In this document: in pieces, positions 9,628-17,687 of the stretch
Layout of the letters: every line of letters begins with the position of its first letter
Numbering within the stretch: the first letter of the stretch is position 1
Source of the DNA: Clostridia bacterium
Lineage (GTDB): Bacteria > Bacillota > Clostridia > Lachnospirales > Lachnospiraceae
NCBI GenBank assembly: GCA_910576205.1
Contig: CAJTHL010000005.1
Span: 62,001-126,000, forward strand
DNA: 64,000 bases
Direction of reading: 5' to 3'
Notes under the pieces: model-generated
Databases searched by the model: none
What the model saw: the letters and a program-made list of their open reading frames with translations, nothing else
What the model was told of the DNA's origin: nothing
Position numbers and translations under genes: made by a program

Positions 9628-9713
9628 ATTTATTCTACCGCTCCCGTTCTATTGTTTTCCACAATTTTTGTACGGCTTTATTTTCCGGCCATAGCCCTTT
9701 TGTTAAGGGAAAT

Positions 9714-10925
9714 CTATCCGGACTGCCCCATACTGGCAGCGTCCCTGGCCACGGCATGAATCACGCCGTCGGACACCCGGATATTCAAGGCGTCCCCTGG
9801 CTTAACCTGCCCGGTTTTTGTAACGCACCGTCCCTTTTCATCCGTCACATAGGCGTATCCCTGACTAAGCTTTTTCAAGGGAGACAGCCCTTCCAGCCGC
9901 TCCGCGTAAAGGGCCGTATGACTGCGGGCCTGGGACAGAATCCTTTCCATGGCCGCCTCCAGCCGCGTCTCAAAGTCTGCCGCCCGCATGCGCTTCCCGT
10001 CAAGCATTCCTCTGGGACTTTTCTGGGAAAGCTTAAGCTCACAGCGGGCCAGGTATTCTCTTCGCTGTCTGATCTGATGGGTCATCCACAGCTCCATGCT
10101 GTCCCGGTAGGAACGCATCCGCTCCAGAAGGGCCCTCACATCCGCCACAGCCAGCTCCGCCGCCTCCGAGGGTGTGGATGCCCGCCTGTCCGCCACAAAA
10201 TCCGCGATGGTGGTATCTACCTCATGGCCCACGGCGGAGATTACCGGCGTGCGGCATCCGAAAATAGCCCTGGCCACTGCCTCATCGTTAAAGGCCGACA
10301 GATCCTCGCTGGGGCCGCCTCCACGTCCCACAATCAGCACGTCCACCCCGTAAGCATCCAGCGCCCGGATTCCCCGGACAATGCTCTCTACCGCCCCGTC
10401 CCCCTGCACCTGGGCAGGATAGAGGATAAGCTGGGCATAGGGATTCCGCCGGGAAGCAATATTCCGAATATCCTGGATGGCAGCCCCCCTGGGCGCCGTC
10501 ACAATCCCAATGGTCCGGCTGTAGGCGGGAACAGGCTTTTTGTATTCCTTTGAAAACATCCCCATTTCTTCCAGCTCACGCTTCAGGCGCTCAAACTGCT
10601 CATGCTGGCGTCCCGCCCCCTCATTCAGGATTTCGTCGGCATACATCTGATAGCTGCCGGTTCGCTCATAGACGGAGATCTTTCCCAGCACAATCACCTG
10701 CTGCCCATTTTCCAGAGGGAAGGAAAGCCCCCTTCTCTTTCCGGCAAACATCACGCAGGAAAGCGTCCCGTCCCCATCCTTAAGGGAAAAATAGAGATGA
10801 CCGGAATTGTGGTATTTGCAGTTGGAGACCTCTCCCTTTACATATAGTTTTACCAGCAGATAATCCTGGTCAAACATATTTTTAATGTAGCTGTTTATCT
10901 GGCTGACCGTGTAAACGTTTTTCAT
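9714..10925 (-). CDS. xseA: Exodeoxyribonuclease VII large subunit
   Basis: This is the catalytic subunit of the single-strand-specific exonuclease VII. An N-terminal OB fold (about 1-100, TVSQINSYIKNMF and GEVSNCKYHNSGHLYFSLKD) is followed by the nuclease domain with GIVTAPRGAAIQDI, VDVLIVGRGGGPSEDLSAFN and PVISAVGHEVDTTIADFVAD, then a coiled-coil region. I prefer the ATG at 10923-10925 (MKNVYTVSQ); a GTG at 10940 and an ATG at 10931 are in frame and cannot be excluded. It starts just after the nusB stop. Confidence 0.94.
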   Translation of the reverse strand: MKNVYTVSQINSYIKNMFDQDYLLVKLYVKGEVSNCKYHNSGHLYFSLKDGDGTLSCVMFAGKRRGLSFPLENGQQVIVLGKISVYERTGSYQMYADEILNEGAGRQHEQFERLKRELEEMGMFSKEYKKPVPAYSRTIGIVTAPRGAAIQDIRNIASRRNPYAQLILYPAQVQGDGAVESIVRGIRALDAYGVDVLIVGRGGGPSEDLSAFNDEAVARAIFGCRTPVISAVGHEVDTTIADFVADRRASTPSEAAELAVADVRALLERMRSYRDSMELWMTHQIRQRREYLARCELKLSQKSPRGMLDGKRMRAADFETRLEAAMERILSQARSHTALYAERLEGLSPLKKLSQGYAYVTDEKGRCVTKTGQVKPGDALNIRVSDGVIHAVARDAASMGQSG

Positions 10926-10943
10926 CTGCATCCCATCCACGCT

Positions 10944-11351
10944 CTATTTTGCCGCTTTTCCAAGGATTCCGTTAATAAAAGCCGGGGAATCGTCCTGCCC
11001 ATACCGCTTGGCCAGCTCCACCGCCTCATTGATGGCCACGCCCACCGGCACATCCTCGTCATACTTCATTTCATAGACAGCCAGCCTTAGGATGGTCAGC
11101 TCCACCTTTCCCATGCGGGCGGTGTTCCACCCCTGCGCCGCCTCGTTGATACATGCATCCAGAGCAGGCAGATTCTCCGCGATTTTTTCATACTTCTCCC
11201 GGATATAGGCCTCATCCTGCTCCGTAATCTCCCGCTCCCCCTTCAGAGCCTCAAAGAACAGCGTAAGCTGCTCCTCCATCTCTCCGGCGGGGTTAAATTC
11301 CACCCGGAATAAAAGTTCGAAAATATGCTGTCTTAGTTCTCTTCTTTTCAT
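10944..11351 (-). CDS. nusB: Transcription antitermination factor NusB
   Basis: NusB is an all-helical RNA-binding factor that works with S10 in rRNA antitermination. The 135-residue protein begins MKRRELRQHIFELLFR and ends with the conserved VAINEAVELAKRYG and FINGILGKA. The start at 11351 has AGGAG five bases upstream; a longer reading frame upstream lacks such a site and crosses a terminator hairpin. The stop codon is TAG, which shows that TAG is an ordinary stop in this genome. Confidence 0.94.
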   Translation of the reverse strand: MKRRELRQHIFELLFRVEFNPAGEMEEQLTLFFEALKGEREITEQDEAYIREKYEKIAENLPALDACINEAAQGWNTARMGKVELTILRLAVYEMKYDEDVPVGVAINEAVELAKRYGQDDSPAFINGILGKAAK

Positions 11352-11369
11352 AAAAACTCCTTTGTGACG

Positions 11370-11397
11370 AAAAGGGACAGTCTTTAGAGACCGTCCC
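11370..11397 (-). terminator. Terminator-like hairpin between asp23 and nusB
   Basis: A 10-bp stem with one mismatch or G-U pair (11374-11383 with 11388-11397, loop of four) is followed on the minus strand by TTTT. It ends 19 bases before the nusB start, so it would cut transcription from asp23 into nusB unless it is leaky or regulated. Confidence 0.6.
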
Positions 11398-11455
11398 CAC
11401 TTATTCTCGACAGCGGATATCCGCCCGACGCACATCCCTCTGTTTTTACCCAGAC

Positions 11456-11842
11456 TTATCTTGCCTTATTCATATCCACGCTTGCAATCCTTATATTTAC
11501 AATGGAAACGTGAAGCCCGGTCATATTTTCAATGGCTGCTTTTACCTTATCCTGCACCTTCTCCGATACCTCCATGATGCTATAGCCATATCCGATATTC
11601 AAAGCCAGATCCACATCCACATTCTGGTCTGTCACAAGAACCTTTACGCCCTTGGACAGTTTTTTCATTCCAAGCTTGGCCACCAGCTCATTGGTGACAT
11701 TTCCGGCCATGGAGGCAACGCCTTCCACCTCGGTAGCCGCCAGCCCCGCAATAATAGCCACCACTTCATCTGCAATCTGTACTTCTCCCAGCTGGCTGTC
11801 CGCCTGTATCATATGAACACTTTTATTCTCTGTCTTAGCCAT
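11456..11842 (-). CDS. Asp23/Gls24 family envelope stress response protein
   Basis: This 128-residue protein has the Asp23 core: IADEVVAIIAGLAATEVEGV near 23-42, a central VLVTDQNVDVDLALNIGYGYS segment and the C-terminal VSIVNIRIASVD. Family members are abundant, membrane-associated through partners, and linked to the cell envelope; the exact role is unknown. The start has AGGAGG eight bases upstream. Location next to nusB is typical of Firmicutes. Confidence 0.92.
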   Translation of the reverse strand: MAKTENKSVHMIQADSQLGEVQIADEVVAIIAGLAATEVEGVASMAGNVTNELVAKLGMKKLSKGVKVLVTDQNVDVDLALNIGYGYSIMEVSEKVQDKVKAAIENMTGLHVSIVNIRIASVDMNKAR

Positions 11843-12032
11843 CTCTCAAACCTCCTGTTTCCTGGTTCTCCAACGGGGTATCCAAAAAATCCTGTGGCTG
11901 ACGCCCGGGATTCTTCCGCCATTGTCTGAATCCTTCCCGTTCATTTTACCATACTTCCGGCTAATTGCAAACATTTTCTCCAAGTTTTCTTGTGAATCCC
12001 GAAATTCTTTCATTTTCTTTATCTCTGTTTTG

Positions 12033-14567
12033 TTAGGGAAATTCTCCCCTAAGCCCCCATTTCTCCAGATGCTGTTTCACATGTTCTCTCATCATCTCAT
12101 CCGGATTCTTGTCCTGGCCATACATGCTTATTATGGCATCGGCCAGTCCCTCAATGGGTTCCCCGGAAACTGGCATGGTACAAAATGCATGGATGGACGG
12201 GAGGAAATAGCTGCCGTCCCCGGCCTTCTCACAGGAAACCAGCCTGTAGGCCGCCGGCCCGGTTGTCTCTTCCGCCTGGCGCTCATAGACAAAAGCCATG
12301 GGAACCCGGATTTCCCCCTCGTTTTTCAGTCTTTCTCCATAGAGATGGTATCTGCCCTCAGATACCGTGGCAATCACCTTCCTCTTCGTCCCTTCCTGGT
12401 AGCTTCCGTGAATCTGCAGGGCCCATACGGCAAACCCGTTGTTATAGCCGAGATCCTGCTGTTGTGCCATTTGCCCCAGGGTATCGTACACCAGTCCTTC
12501 TGTCTCGTCACTGCCCTCGTACACATAGTCCGGCAAAAAGATCTCTTCCGTGTAGCCATCCATGTCTCCTTCCAGAAACTGCAGGATGCTTCCCTCCAGA
12601 AGCCGGTATTTCACCACCTCGTCCCAGCCCTGCTCTGCCACAAGCTCCTTTGCCAGAGCTTTCCTGGCGTCATACCATTCCTGGCCGTTTCCGTAGAGGG
12701 GACGGCTCTCGTGGGAATCGTCTTCTTCCGCCGTGTCCTTCTTATCTTTCCCGTCCTCCCCGCCAGCAATCTCCCTGCAGGCCGCCGCCATCAGCTGCCC
12801 CTTAAGCCCCGTCTGTCCCCCCTGCTCAAAAGCCCCAAAGCAGTAAGCCAGGGTAGAATACCGGTATCTTAGGATTTCCGCGTAAATTTCCGGTCTGGCT
12901 TCTATATAGTCCCCGGGATTTCCGGATGCCGGGCTGCCTTCCATAAGTTCCGCAAAAAGACTATCCAGAATTTCCCCAACCGGACGCAGATCGAAAAGAC
13001 CGTCCCCCGTATCTTTTTCCCCTTCTCCCTGGGGGAATGCTGTCCCAGCCTGTCCCTTCTGTCCGTAAGAATCCCTGGATATCTGTGCCTGGATCATTTC
13101 TTCAAACGCTTTATAATCCTTCTGGTCAATGGTATAATACTGCCATGCTTCCTGGCTGTACACCATAACAAGCTCCGGCTCATATGCATACAGGCGCAGG
13201 CTGACCGGCTGCTCCTCCCCTCCCAGGCCTCCGATCTCATAGGTGTAGATAAGTTCATAGGGGGAGGTTACGTGTTTTCTCCGGAAACGGCTGTCCTCAA
13301 GCCATGCCCCAAGCTGGTCTGCGGGGATTTCTACCGTTTTCCCAGAACAGTCCACGGGAAAATATTCCCTGCCCTTCGTGTCCGCCCTCAGCTGTTTTAT
13401 GGTAAGGGCCGGGGTTGTCCGCTTTGCTGCCGGACAAAAAAGAAGGCCTGCCCCTGCAAAGAATACTGCAAGAAGCGCTATCCCCCCTGCCCTAAGGGAG
13501 GGCTTCCTGTAATCCAGCACATGGCGGATCCGCGCCCTGGCGTCCCGCTCCCCAAAAGCAGGGGGAATGCTTAAGGTAATCCGCCTTCCCTGGGAGAGCT
13601 TCAGCAGGGAGGCGGAATACTCCCGCTTAATCTGGCTGCCAAGCCGCTCCAGCACCTGCTCGTCACAGGACATCTCCATATCCCGCTCCAGAAAGCAAAG
13701 GGCTATATAAACCAGTGGATTAAACCAGTGTATCCCAAGAAGCAGAAATCCCAGAAGCTTTACCAGGTGATCCCCCCGCCGGATATGGGTCTGTTCATGG
13801 AGCAGAATATACGCCTGTTCCTCTTTCTTTAAATGTACCGGAAGATAAATCTGGGGCTTTAAAATCCCCATCACAAAGGGGGTATGGATCCGGGACAGCC
13901 AGACCTGGGGCGGTTTTGTCCCAGACCTTGCATGCGCCCCCGGCTTTCTTCCCCCCTGTTCCGGAATCTCCGGGCAGGGAACCGCGTCTCCAAGGTTTTT
14001 CCTAAACCGCAGATAAGAAAGAGCTCCCGCCGCCCAGAATGACAGAACGCCAAGAGCCCACACAGCGCTTGCAGCCTTCCACACGCCGGCAAAGTCAGTT
14101 GCATCCTGTGTGTCTTTCCCGGCTGTTTTTGTCAGATAGTCTGCTCTGTTAAAAGCCGTCCCTTTTTCCTCATTTCCTGCCGCATCTGATTCCGGCAATT
14201 TTTCCGAATTCTCCGGCATATCTGTCTCTTCCGGTTTTCCCTTATCACTGCCGGCGGTTTTCTGCAGGTTTCCCCCGCCTGTATCCGCCGTTTCCCCTTC
14301 CGTATCCAAAACAGAAGAGTGAGGCGTCTTTTCTTCCCCTGTTTTCTGGGGCGCAAGCGCATCCGACACCCTCTCCCAGGAGGGCAAAAGCCCAAAAGGA
14401 GCCTCCCACACCACAGGGCAGGCCAGGCGGAACAATACAATCCCCCAGAGAAAATAGGCATAAGTATGGGAAATGCGTTTTACAAAAAAGCGCAGTGCAA
14501 AAACAAGCCCGATTCCCCAGGAAGCCAAAAGGCTCATCTGTAAAACCCGAATAAAGATTCCTGTCAT
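12033..14567 (-). CDS. M56 family (BlaR1/MecR1-like) membrane metallopeptidase with an unrecognised C-terminal sensor region
   Basis: The 844-residue protein has two N-terminal membrane helices (about 3-28 and 36-53), a low-complexity Glu/Lys/Thr-rich linker (70-160), a third helix (163-187), and the zinc peptidase motif HEQTH at 257-261 with the companion ERDMEMSCDE at 294-303. Further helices lie near 268-292 and 355-375. About 460 residues follow outside the membrane. In BlaR1 this part is a penicillin-binding domain; here I see no SxxK/SxN/KTG arrangement, so the ligand is unknown. It lies two bases after blaI. By family analogy, sensing would activate the peptidase and inactivate the BlaI repressor. 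Confidence 0.85.
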   Translation of the reverse strand: MTGIFIRVLQMSLLASWGIGLVFALRFFVKRISHTYAYFLWGIVLFRLACPVVWEAPFGLLPSWERVSDALAPQKTGEEKTPHSSVLDTEGETADTGGGNLQKTAGSDKGKPEETDMPENSEKLPESDAAGNEEKGTAFNRADYLTKTAGKDTQDATDFAGVWKAASAVWALGVLSFWAAGALSYLRFRKNLGDAVPCPEIPEQGGRKPGAHARSGTKPPQVWLSRIHTPFVMGILKPQIYLPVHLKKEEQAYILLHEQTHIRRGDHLVKLLGFLLLGIHWFNPLVYIALCFLERDMEMSCDEQVLERLGSQIKREYSASLLKLSQGRRITLSIPPAFGERDARARIRHVLDYRKPSLRAGGIALLAVFFAGAGLLFCPAAKRTTPALTIKQLRADTKGREYFPVDCSGKTVEIPADQLGAWLEDSRFRRKHVTSPYELIYTYEIGGLGGEEQPVSLRLYAYEPELVMVYSQEAWQYYTIDQKDYKAFEEMIQAQISRDSYGQKGQAGTAFPQGEGEKDTGDGLFDLRPVGEILDSLFAELMEGSPASGNPGDYIEARPEIYAEILRYRYSTLAYCFGAFEQGGQTGLKGQLMAAACREIAGGEDGKDKKDTAEEDDSHESRPLYGNGQEWYDARKALAKELVAEQGWDEVVKYRLLEGSILQFLEGDMDGYTEEIFLPDYVYEGSDETEGLVYDTLGQMAQQQDLGYNNGFAVWALQIHGSYQEGTKRKVIATVSEGRYHLYGERLKNEGEIRVPMAFVYERQAEETTGPAAYRLVSCEKAGDGSYFLPSIHAFCTMPVSGEPIEGLADAIISMYGQDKNPDEMMREHVKQHLEKWGLRGEFP

Positions 14568-14569
14568 GG

Positions 14570-14932
14570 CTATTCCTCCCCGTATCCGGCAATCATTCTC
14601 TGAATCTCCTCCACCTCCTGGGGCGTCAGGGCTTTACGCCTGGTAAAGGCCGCAAAAAAACGGGGAAGAGAGCCCTCAAAGGTTTCCTCCACAAAACGCT
14701 CGCTTTGCAGCCCGCGGAAATCTTCCCGCTGCATCAGCGCGCTTACCCGTCCGCCTTTGTTTTCAAAGATCCCCCTGTCGCAGAGACGGCGCAGCATGGT
14801 ATATGTAGTAGACTTCTTCCACTGAAATTCCATCTGACACAGCTTCACCAGATCTCCGGAGGAGACAGGCTCCCATTTCCAGATAAGGTCTGCAAATCTG
14901 GCCTCCATAGCGCCAAGCTTATAATCCTCCAT
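14570..14932 (-). CDS. blaI: BlaI/MecI/CopY family transcriptional repressor
   Basis: The 120-residue protein has the family's winged helix: EARFADLIWKWEPVSSGDL near 10-28, the recognition region WKKSTTYTMLRRLCDRGIF near 38-56, then a C-terminal dimerisation helix region where the BlaR1-type peptidase cleaves relatives. It is paired with the downstream M56 protein. The start has an AGGAGG site that forms the end of the palindromic leader repeat at 14949-15182. Three operator-like dyads and a promoter lie upstream at 15201-15315, so autoregulation is likely. Confidence 0.88.
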   Translation of the reverse strand: MEDYKLGAMEARFADLIWKWEPVSSGDLVKLCQMEFQWKKSTTYTMLRRLCDRGIFENKGGRVSALMQREDFRGLQSERFVEETFEGSLPRFFAAFTRRKALTPQEVEEIQRMIAGYGEE

Positions 14933-14948
14933 TCCAGATTCCTCCTAT

Positions 14949-15182
14949 TTGAAGTCCCGCATCCACCCTCCCAGGCCCCTTTGTACTGGAAGCATTTCCG
15001 GCTGTTCCACATCCTGAAATCCTTCCGGGGGCCTGTACGGGCAGATGCTGTTTTTGGTCCCGCATCCACCCTCCCAGGCCCCTTTGTACTGGAAGCATTT
15101 CCGGCTGTTCCACATTCCGAAATCCTTCCGGGGGCCTGTACGGGCAGATGCTGTTTTTTAGTTCCCCATCCGCCCCGGTCTG
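14949..15182 (-). repeat. Palindromic leader repeat, two tandem units plus a remnant, upstream of blaI
   Basis: Two units begin at 14959 and 15062 (period 103). Each is bounded by inverted ends (GCATCC... and ...GCAGATGC) and has internal complementary arms, so each could fold as one long hairpin. A third, short remnant runs to about 15182. The gene-side tail reads GCGGGACTTCAAATAGGAGG, which supplies the blaI ribosome-binding site. Confidence 0.85.
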
Positions 15183-15200
15183 ATATTTATTCGACCGTTA

Positions 15201-15315
15201 GTTTAATTATATTCGATTTTTTGTCTAATGTTCCTCGTCCCCCTGGCATTTCCGGGTGTTTAGTTTAATCTTATTAGACCTATTTAGTTTAACATTATTA
15301 AACCTATCCTGTCAA
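15201..15315 (-). promoter_or_regulatory. blaI promoter with three operator-like dyads
   Basis: On the minus strand TTGACA (15310-15315) and TTAAAC (15287-15292) are 17 bases apart. A 17-bp dyad GTTTAACATTATTAAAC (15287-15303) covers the -10 and spacer. A second, GTTTAATCTTATTAGAC, lies at 15263-15279, 24 bases away, and a weaker third starts at 15201. Arrangement and spacing fit BlaI-type operators, although the sequence differs from the classical TACA/TGTA half-sites. The leader to blaI is about 350 bases and includes the repeats. Confidence 0.65.
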
Positions 15316-15316
15316 G

Positions 15317-15339
15317 AAAAAGGCGGCAAAAATGCCGCC
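15317..15339 (-). terminator. Terminator of the rhodanese gene
   Basis: A perfect 6-bp GC stem (GGCGGC with GCCGCC, 15322-15339) is followed on the minus strand by TTTTTC. The T-tract abuts the -35 of the blaI promoter. Confidence 0.8.
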
Positions 15340-15358
15340 CCGGATAATTTTTCCGGTT

Positions 15359-15703
15359 TTATTCCCTTTCCAGGCCTCCAAATTCCCAGTTTAGGATTCC
15401 CCCAAACTCCAGAACCGCCCTGTATCCCATGTCCGCCAGCTTCTGGGCCGCCTGCCTGCTGCGTATTCCGCTTCTGCAATATACCAGAATTTTCTGTCCC
15501 TTATCCGGCAATTCTCCCGGCTCCTCCAGAATTTCCTCATTGGGAAGGCAGACCGCCCCAGCAATATGCCCGGTATCGTACTCTTCCCTGGTACGCACAT
15601 CCAGAATCACTATATTTTCCTCTCTGTCCATAATATCCCTGGCCTCCCGCTGCGTAATCCGGTCATATCCCTGGGGAGCCTCTTCCCATTTAAAATCCTT
15701 CAT
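15359..15703 (-). CDS. Single-domain rhodanese-like protein
   Basis: The 114-residue cytosolic protein is one rhodanese domain: ITQREARDIMDREENIVILD, the conserved RTREEYDTGHIAGAVCLPN, and the active-site loop YCRSGIRS with its catalytic Cys near 88. Family members transfer sulfane sulfur or bind sulfur donors; the partner is unknown. It is flanked by its own terminator and has no obvious operon partner. Confidence 0.9.
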   Translation of the reverse strand: MKDFKWEEAPQGYDRITQREARDIMDREENIVILDVRTREEYDTGHIAGAVCLPNEEILEEPGELPDKGQKILVYCRSGIRSRQAAQKLADMGYRAVLEFGGILNWEFGGLERE

Positions 15704-15873
15704 CTGTCCACTCCTCTCCTGCCTGTCATGTGCAGATCCTCTTCCACTTCTGGCGCTTCCCTTCCTGTTATTTTCAGAAATGCCACCATAGCCTATACCT
15801 TATTCTTCCCCAAAAACACAGAAAATAAAAATATTTCCAGATCGCTTTACAATCCGTCCGGAACCAGATCAAT

Positions 15874-16272
15874 ATGCAGGCAGTCGCAATCTTGAAGGAC
15901 CCCCGCATTTTAGCGGCGGCTGTTGGGGAAAACCGGCGCATACTAACTCCCTTGTGGCTGGAATTACTGGAGGAGGGAAAAAGGGACGTCTCTGTCAAGA
16001 CAAAATATGCGAAAGAGCTTTCCGAACTGCTGCCTCTTATTAATTTCTGGCTTCTGCCTCTGATATTCCCTGCCACAGAGGAGGAGCTGCATCATAAATA
16101 CCGTTTTGTGACAGAGGTGCTGTACCATCTGGGACTGCCCCTTTACGATGATGACACAGCGTCTTTTACAGAAAAATTTATCACTGCTATTACAGAAGCC
16201 TCCCGGGGCCAGACCCCTGCGCTTAAGGAAATGGACAGCCTTAAAGAAAATCATGTGCGGTTTCCTCTTTGA
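15874..16272 (+). pseudogene. Remnant of a TetR/AcrR family regulator (C-terminal ligand domain only)
   Basis: The 132-codon reading frame resembles the C-terminal half of clostridial TetR regulators (LTPLWLELLEEGKRD, YAKELSELLPLINFW, FPATEEELHHKYRF, LYHLGLPLYDD). The N-terminal helix-turn-helix that should precede it is absent from all frames upstream, and the intergenic DNA before it shows no recognisable remnant. It could be an expressed truncated protein, but decay is the simpler view. It is one of very few plus-strand frames in this half of the window. Confidence 0.55.
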
Positions 16273-16396
16273 CAGGTTTCGAAGCGCTGTCTATCTTGTC
16301 CTGATCCCCACCGGCATCCTGGTCTGTATGGTAGGATTGTCCACAATGGGCTTTTTTAAGAATATGGAGAGAGAATACCAGAAGCTGTACCCGTAA
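16253..16396 (+). CDS. Possible small membrane protein, unknown
   Basis: A 47-residue frame starts inside the end of the TetR remnant. It has a short basic start and one strong hydrophobic segment (YLVLIPTGILVCMVGLS) followed by a charged tail. The ribosome-binding site is weak. It may be the start of a lost neighbour gene, or chance. I do not recognise a family. Confidence 0.25.
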   Translation: MCGFLFDRFRSAVYLVLIPTGILVCMVGLSTMGFFKNMEREYQKLYP

Positions 16397-16415
16397 AGCC
16401 TGCCTCTTTTCATAT

Positions 16416-16451
16416 AAAAAAGAGAACGGACAGTCTCACCCATCCGTTCTC
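16416..16451 (-). terminator. Terminator of the mgl operon
   Basis: The stem GAGAACGGA/TCCGTTCTC (16422-16430 with 16443-16451) is followed on the minus strand by TTTTTT. It lies about 70 bases after the mglC stop. Confidence 0.85.
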
Positions 16452-16522
16452 CCACAAAGACAGTTTTTTCCTGCCTCTTCGTTCCTGTCTGCCTTTATAC
16501 CAGCTTATCCAGCCAGAACGCC

Positions 16523-17521
16523 TTACTTCTTCGCAATGTACTTCCTGATATCCAGGGAAATGGCGATAAAGATTACAACGCCGATAGCGATCCACTGCGC
16601 GTTTGCATCCATACCCAGGTACTGGAGAGCCACCTTCAGAAGCTCGAATACAGCCACACCGATTATAGCGGAGGAAACCCGTCCCCGTCCGCCGGTAACG
16701 GACACGCCGCCGATGGTACACGCTGCAATAGCCTCCATCTCATAGCCAAGGCCCAGGGCAACGGACGCGCCGCCGGCCTTTGCTCCCAGCATAAAGCCCG
16801 CTAGGCCATACATGGCCGCCGCCTTCATGTAGATGAGAATCAATGTCGTTTTTACCGGAACACCGGCAACCTCAGCCGCCTGGGGATTTCCGCCGATGGC
16901 ATACATGTATTTTCCATGGCGGGTCATATTAAAGATAAACCAGGTGATAGCCGCCACAATCAAGGCAATCCAGATCAGATAGCTGATGCCTAAGAACCGG
17001 CCGGTGGCCACATTGGTGTATTCCGACACATATCCCCCCAGAGGCGTTGCGTTGGTAAAGATCATGTTGATACCAAGGATAATCTCCATCATAGCCAGGG
17101 TGGCAATAAAGGGAGGTACGCTTAAGTATGCGATAAAGAATCCCGTAATGGATCCGAACACGCCGCAGATCAGCATGACGATAACCGCTACCAGGAATAT
17201 GTTTAAAGGCTCCATATCCGGGAAAAATTTACCGGAATAATCCATACGCTGCAACAGCACGCCTGCGATACAGGCACCAAAGCCGATCATACGTCCCGCG
17301 GACAGGTCGCAACCTGCGGTGATAACGCAGCCTGCAATACCCAGGGCAATCACCAGACGGGAGCTCATGTTCATGAGTGTATTGAGAAGGTTTCCCGACG
17401 TAAAGAAGTTGTCCGCCGTGAATCCTGTGTAGATTACCAGTATAAACATAACGATAATCACGCCGTTATTAATCAGAAAATCTGTAATTTGTTTCTTTTT
17501 CGCTTTTTCCATTCTCTCCAT
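16523..17521 (-). CDS. mglC: Galactose/methyl galactoside ABC transporter permease MglC
   Basis: This membrane subunit belongs to a carbohydrate-type (CUT2) ABC importer. The 332-residue protein has about eight to ten hydrophobic helices and the family segments LSAGRMIGFGACIAGVLL, GFFIAYLSVPPFIATLAMM, YAIGGNPQAAEVAGVPV and CTIGGVSVTGGRG. It follows mglA by 10 bases and ends the operon before a strong terminator. Similarity to MglC is clear; the exact sugar is an inference from family and from the neighbouring mglB. Confidence 0.92.
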   Translation of the reverse strand: MERMEKAKKKQITDFLINNGVIIVMFILVIYTGFTADNFFTSGNLLNTLMNMSSRLVIALGIAGCVITAGCDLSAGRMIGFGACIAGVLLQRMDYSGKFFPDMEPLNIFLVAVIVMLICGVFGSITGFFIAYLSVPPFIATLAMMEIILGINMIFTNATPLGGYVSEYTNVATGRFLGISYLIWIALIVAAITWFIFNMTRHGKYMYAIGGNPQAAEVAGVPVKTTLILIYMKAAAMYGLAGFMLGAKAGGASVALGLGYEMEAIAACTIGGVSVTGGRGRVSSAIIGVAVFELLKVALQYLGMDANAQWIAIGVVIFIAISLDIRKYIAKK

Positions 17522-17531
17522 CCTCCTTGCA

Positions 17532-17687
17532 TCAGAACCGGGTAGCGTATCCCATCACGCTCTCCTGGTTCATTTCGTTCTCCTCCGTGATCTCGCCGGT
17601 CACTTTTCCGTTGCACATGACATAGATTCTGTCTGACATGCCCAGAAGCTCCGCCATCTCTGAGGAAATCATAATGATCGCCTTACC
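17532..17687 (-). pseudogene. mglA: Orphaned 3' end of mglA beyond an in-frame TAG
   Basis: Directly after the TAG at 17688-17690, in the same frame, the sequence still encodes a full-quality MglA C terminus: [20 protein letters not shown], then [12 protein letters not shown], ending in ATRF before a TGA at 17532-17534. There is no frameshift and no drift. The missing codon is Gln in relatives as I recall them (NELAKQGKA), so a single CAG-to-TAG change explains the break. This part carries the second nucleotide domain's switch region (ISSE). Confidence 0.85.

Noticed and set aside
12033..14567. Beta-lactam sensor BlaR1 proper
   Set aside because: The peptidase half matches, but no SxxK, SxN or KTG motifs are visible in the C-terminal region, so a beta-lactam sensor is not supported.
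14132..14592. Separate small proteins in alternative frames inside the M56 gene
   Set aside because: They are out-of-frame readings of the low-complexity linker, with no ribosome-binding sites or recognisable composition.
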